From contig JAFWKS010000231.1 in the NCBI GenBank assembly GCA_017511325.1, forward strand, positions 1 through 6,087: a stretch of 6,087 nucleotides of DNA, in the 5' to 3' direction. A model generated the notes under the pieces. The model did no database searches. It saw only the letters and a program-made list of their open reading frames with translations, and was not told where the DNA came from. The stretch is from Erysipelotrichaceae bacterium (lineage in GTDB: Bacteria > Bacillota_I > Bacilli_A > Erysipelotrichales > Erysipelotrichaceae). Below are positions 5,526-6,087 of this stretch, piece by piece; the first letter of the stretch is position 1, and each line of letters starts with the position of its first letter. Position numbers and translations under genes: made by a program.

Positions 5526-5553
5526 TTGTAAGCGCTTAAGCAAGTGCTATAAT
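5526..5553 (+). promoter_or_regulatory. Promoter of the EIIB gene
   Basis: -35 TTGTAA (5526-5531) and a perfect -10 TATAAT (5548-5553) with a 16-nt spacer. Initiation is predicted near 5560. The ribosome site AGGGGGA (5562-5568) is about 11 nt from the ATG. This makes EIIB an independent transcription unit from EIIC-EIID. Confidence 0.75.
5527..5540 (+). promoter_or_regulatory. cre-like operator over the -35 of the EIIB promoter
   Basis: TGTAAGCGCTTAAG agrees with the optimal Bacillus cre TGTAAGCGCTTACA at 12 of 14 positions; the last two differ. It contains the perfect palindrome TAAGCGCTTA (5529-5538), and GCTTAAGC (5534-5541) is a second, overlapping one. Its placement on the -35 mirrors the cre at 2605-2619, so CcpA may co-regulate both PTS units although they are physically apart. 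Confidence 0.6.
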
Positions 5554-5579
5554 AAAATAGTAGGGGGATTTATTCTAGA

Positions 5580-6065
5580 ATGATTAAACACTTAAGAATC
5601 GATAATAGACTGATTCATGGCCAGGTTGCAGTAACTTGGATGAATGCAATTGGCGCTGACAAGATTATTGTATGCAATGACAAAGTTGCTGCTGATCCAA
5701 TTCAGAAGATGGCTTTGCCTATGGCTGCAAGAGGAAACACAGTTTATGTATTCTCAGTTGAAGAAACGATCAACTACGCTAAGGAACATCCTGAAGAGAC
5801 AATGTTCGTAATTGCCAAGTTCCCATCAGATGCTTTGGCTATTCTGGAATCAGGCGTTGAAGTTGCAGAAGTAAACGTCGGCAACGCTGCACCTATTCAG
5901 GGCACAACATACAAGATGGTCACAAAATCGATAGCTGTTACTGAAGACGATGCCAAGGTCTACAGAAAGATCGCTGAAATGCGCGGCGGTGTTCTTACCA
6001 GCAGACTGACGACCATGAACGAAACAGAAAACTTCCTTGAACTGTTAGGAAAGAACGGCTTATAA
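5580..6065 (+). CDS. PTS mannose-family subunit EIIB
   Basis: The 161-residue cytosolic protein belongs to the PTS sorbose/mannose EIIB family (PF03830; usual length about 155-165). It takes phosphate from EIIA and passes it to the sugar carried by EIIC-EIID. The active-site segment RIDNRLIHGQVAVTW is at 6-20, with His13 as the expected phosphorylated residue. Further family features are DKVAADPIQKMALPMA (34-49), a VNVGNAAPIQGTTYKMVTKSI segment (98-118, the usual V-G-G/N loop) and a C-terminal helix. It is a free-standing EIIB, not fused to EIIA as in E. coli ManX. ATG 5580 is the first start after the ribosome site, and translation from it gives the family's usual N terminus. It has its own promoter and cre-like site. 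Codon use resembles EIIC and EIID, so I infer it serves that transporter. An EIIA gene is not visible; the window ends 22 bp after the stop. Confidence 0.93.
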   Translation: MIKHLRIDNRLIHGQVAVTWMNAIGADKIIVCNDKVAADPIQKMALPMAARGNTVYVFSVEETINYAKEHPEETMFVIAKFPSDALAILESGVEVAEVNVGNAAPIQGTTYKMVTKSIAVTEDDAKVYRKIAEMRGGVLTSRLTTMNETENFLELLGKNGL

Positions 6066-6087
6066 TAGACAACTATTAATCAAAAAA

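Noticed and set aside
5526..5543. TTG...CAA ends of the EIIB promoter palindrome as a Rex operator
   Set aside because: The inner bases (TAAGCGCTTA) fit cre, not the TTGTxAA-N4-TTxACAA pattern.
1..6087. CRISPR array, insertion sequence, phage or toxin-antitoxin module
   Set aside because: No spaced repeat array, transposase, terminal inverted repeats, integrase or small paired genes are visible on either strand.

Overview
The window reads as an ordinary chromosomal stretch of a low-GC, anaerobic, fermentative Firmicute. A gut Erysipelotrichia-type organism is my guess, but no marker gene here fixes the genus. The reasons are strong AGGAGG ribosome sites, sigma-A-type promoters, cre-like (CcpA) operators, a clostridial-type Rex operator, and a mannose-family PTS with an iron alcohol dehydrogenase. 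I find no phage, transposon, CRISPR array, tRNA or rRNA.

Left part (1-1888, + strand): the 3' end of a TelA/toxic-anion-resistance gene, then an unrecognised lipoprotein gene, then a small VOC/glyoxalase-fold gene. A bidirectional hairpin terminator closes this part. It lies between convergent genes and also serves the leftward gene at 1914-2528, which encodes an unrecognised two-helix membrane protein.

Middle (2529-4260): a divergent control region whose leftward and rightward -35 elements lie only a few bases apart. It carries three TTGTGTGA-like direct repeats and a cre operator placed on the rightward -35. It drives genes for the two membrane subunits of a mannose-family PTS, EIIC (manY-type) and EIID (manZ-type), which are coupled by a TAATG overlap. 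A strong terminator follows.

Right part (4261-6087): a separately transcribed fucO-type iron-dependent lactaldehyde/alcohol dehydrogenase gene. A perfect 18-bp Rex operator (TTGTTAA-N4-TTAACAA) sits between its -10 box and its ribosome site. After another terminator comes a third promoter, with a second cre-like operator over its -35, driving the PTS EIIB gene. The window ends 22 bp later; the EIIA gene is not in it.

Working model (inference): the organism imports and phosphorylates a hexose through EIIB/EIIC/EIID, with CcpA tuning both PTS transcripts. The dehydrogenase reoxidises NADH and is released from Rex repression when NADH builds up. The notable points are the split of the EIIB gene from EIIC-EIID by a Rex-controlled dehydrogenase, and the stacking of carbon and redox operators. 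I see no clear evidence of a wholly new system.
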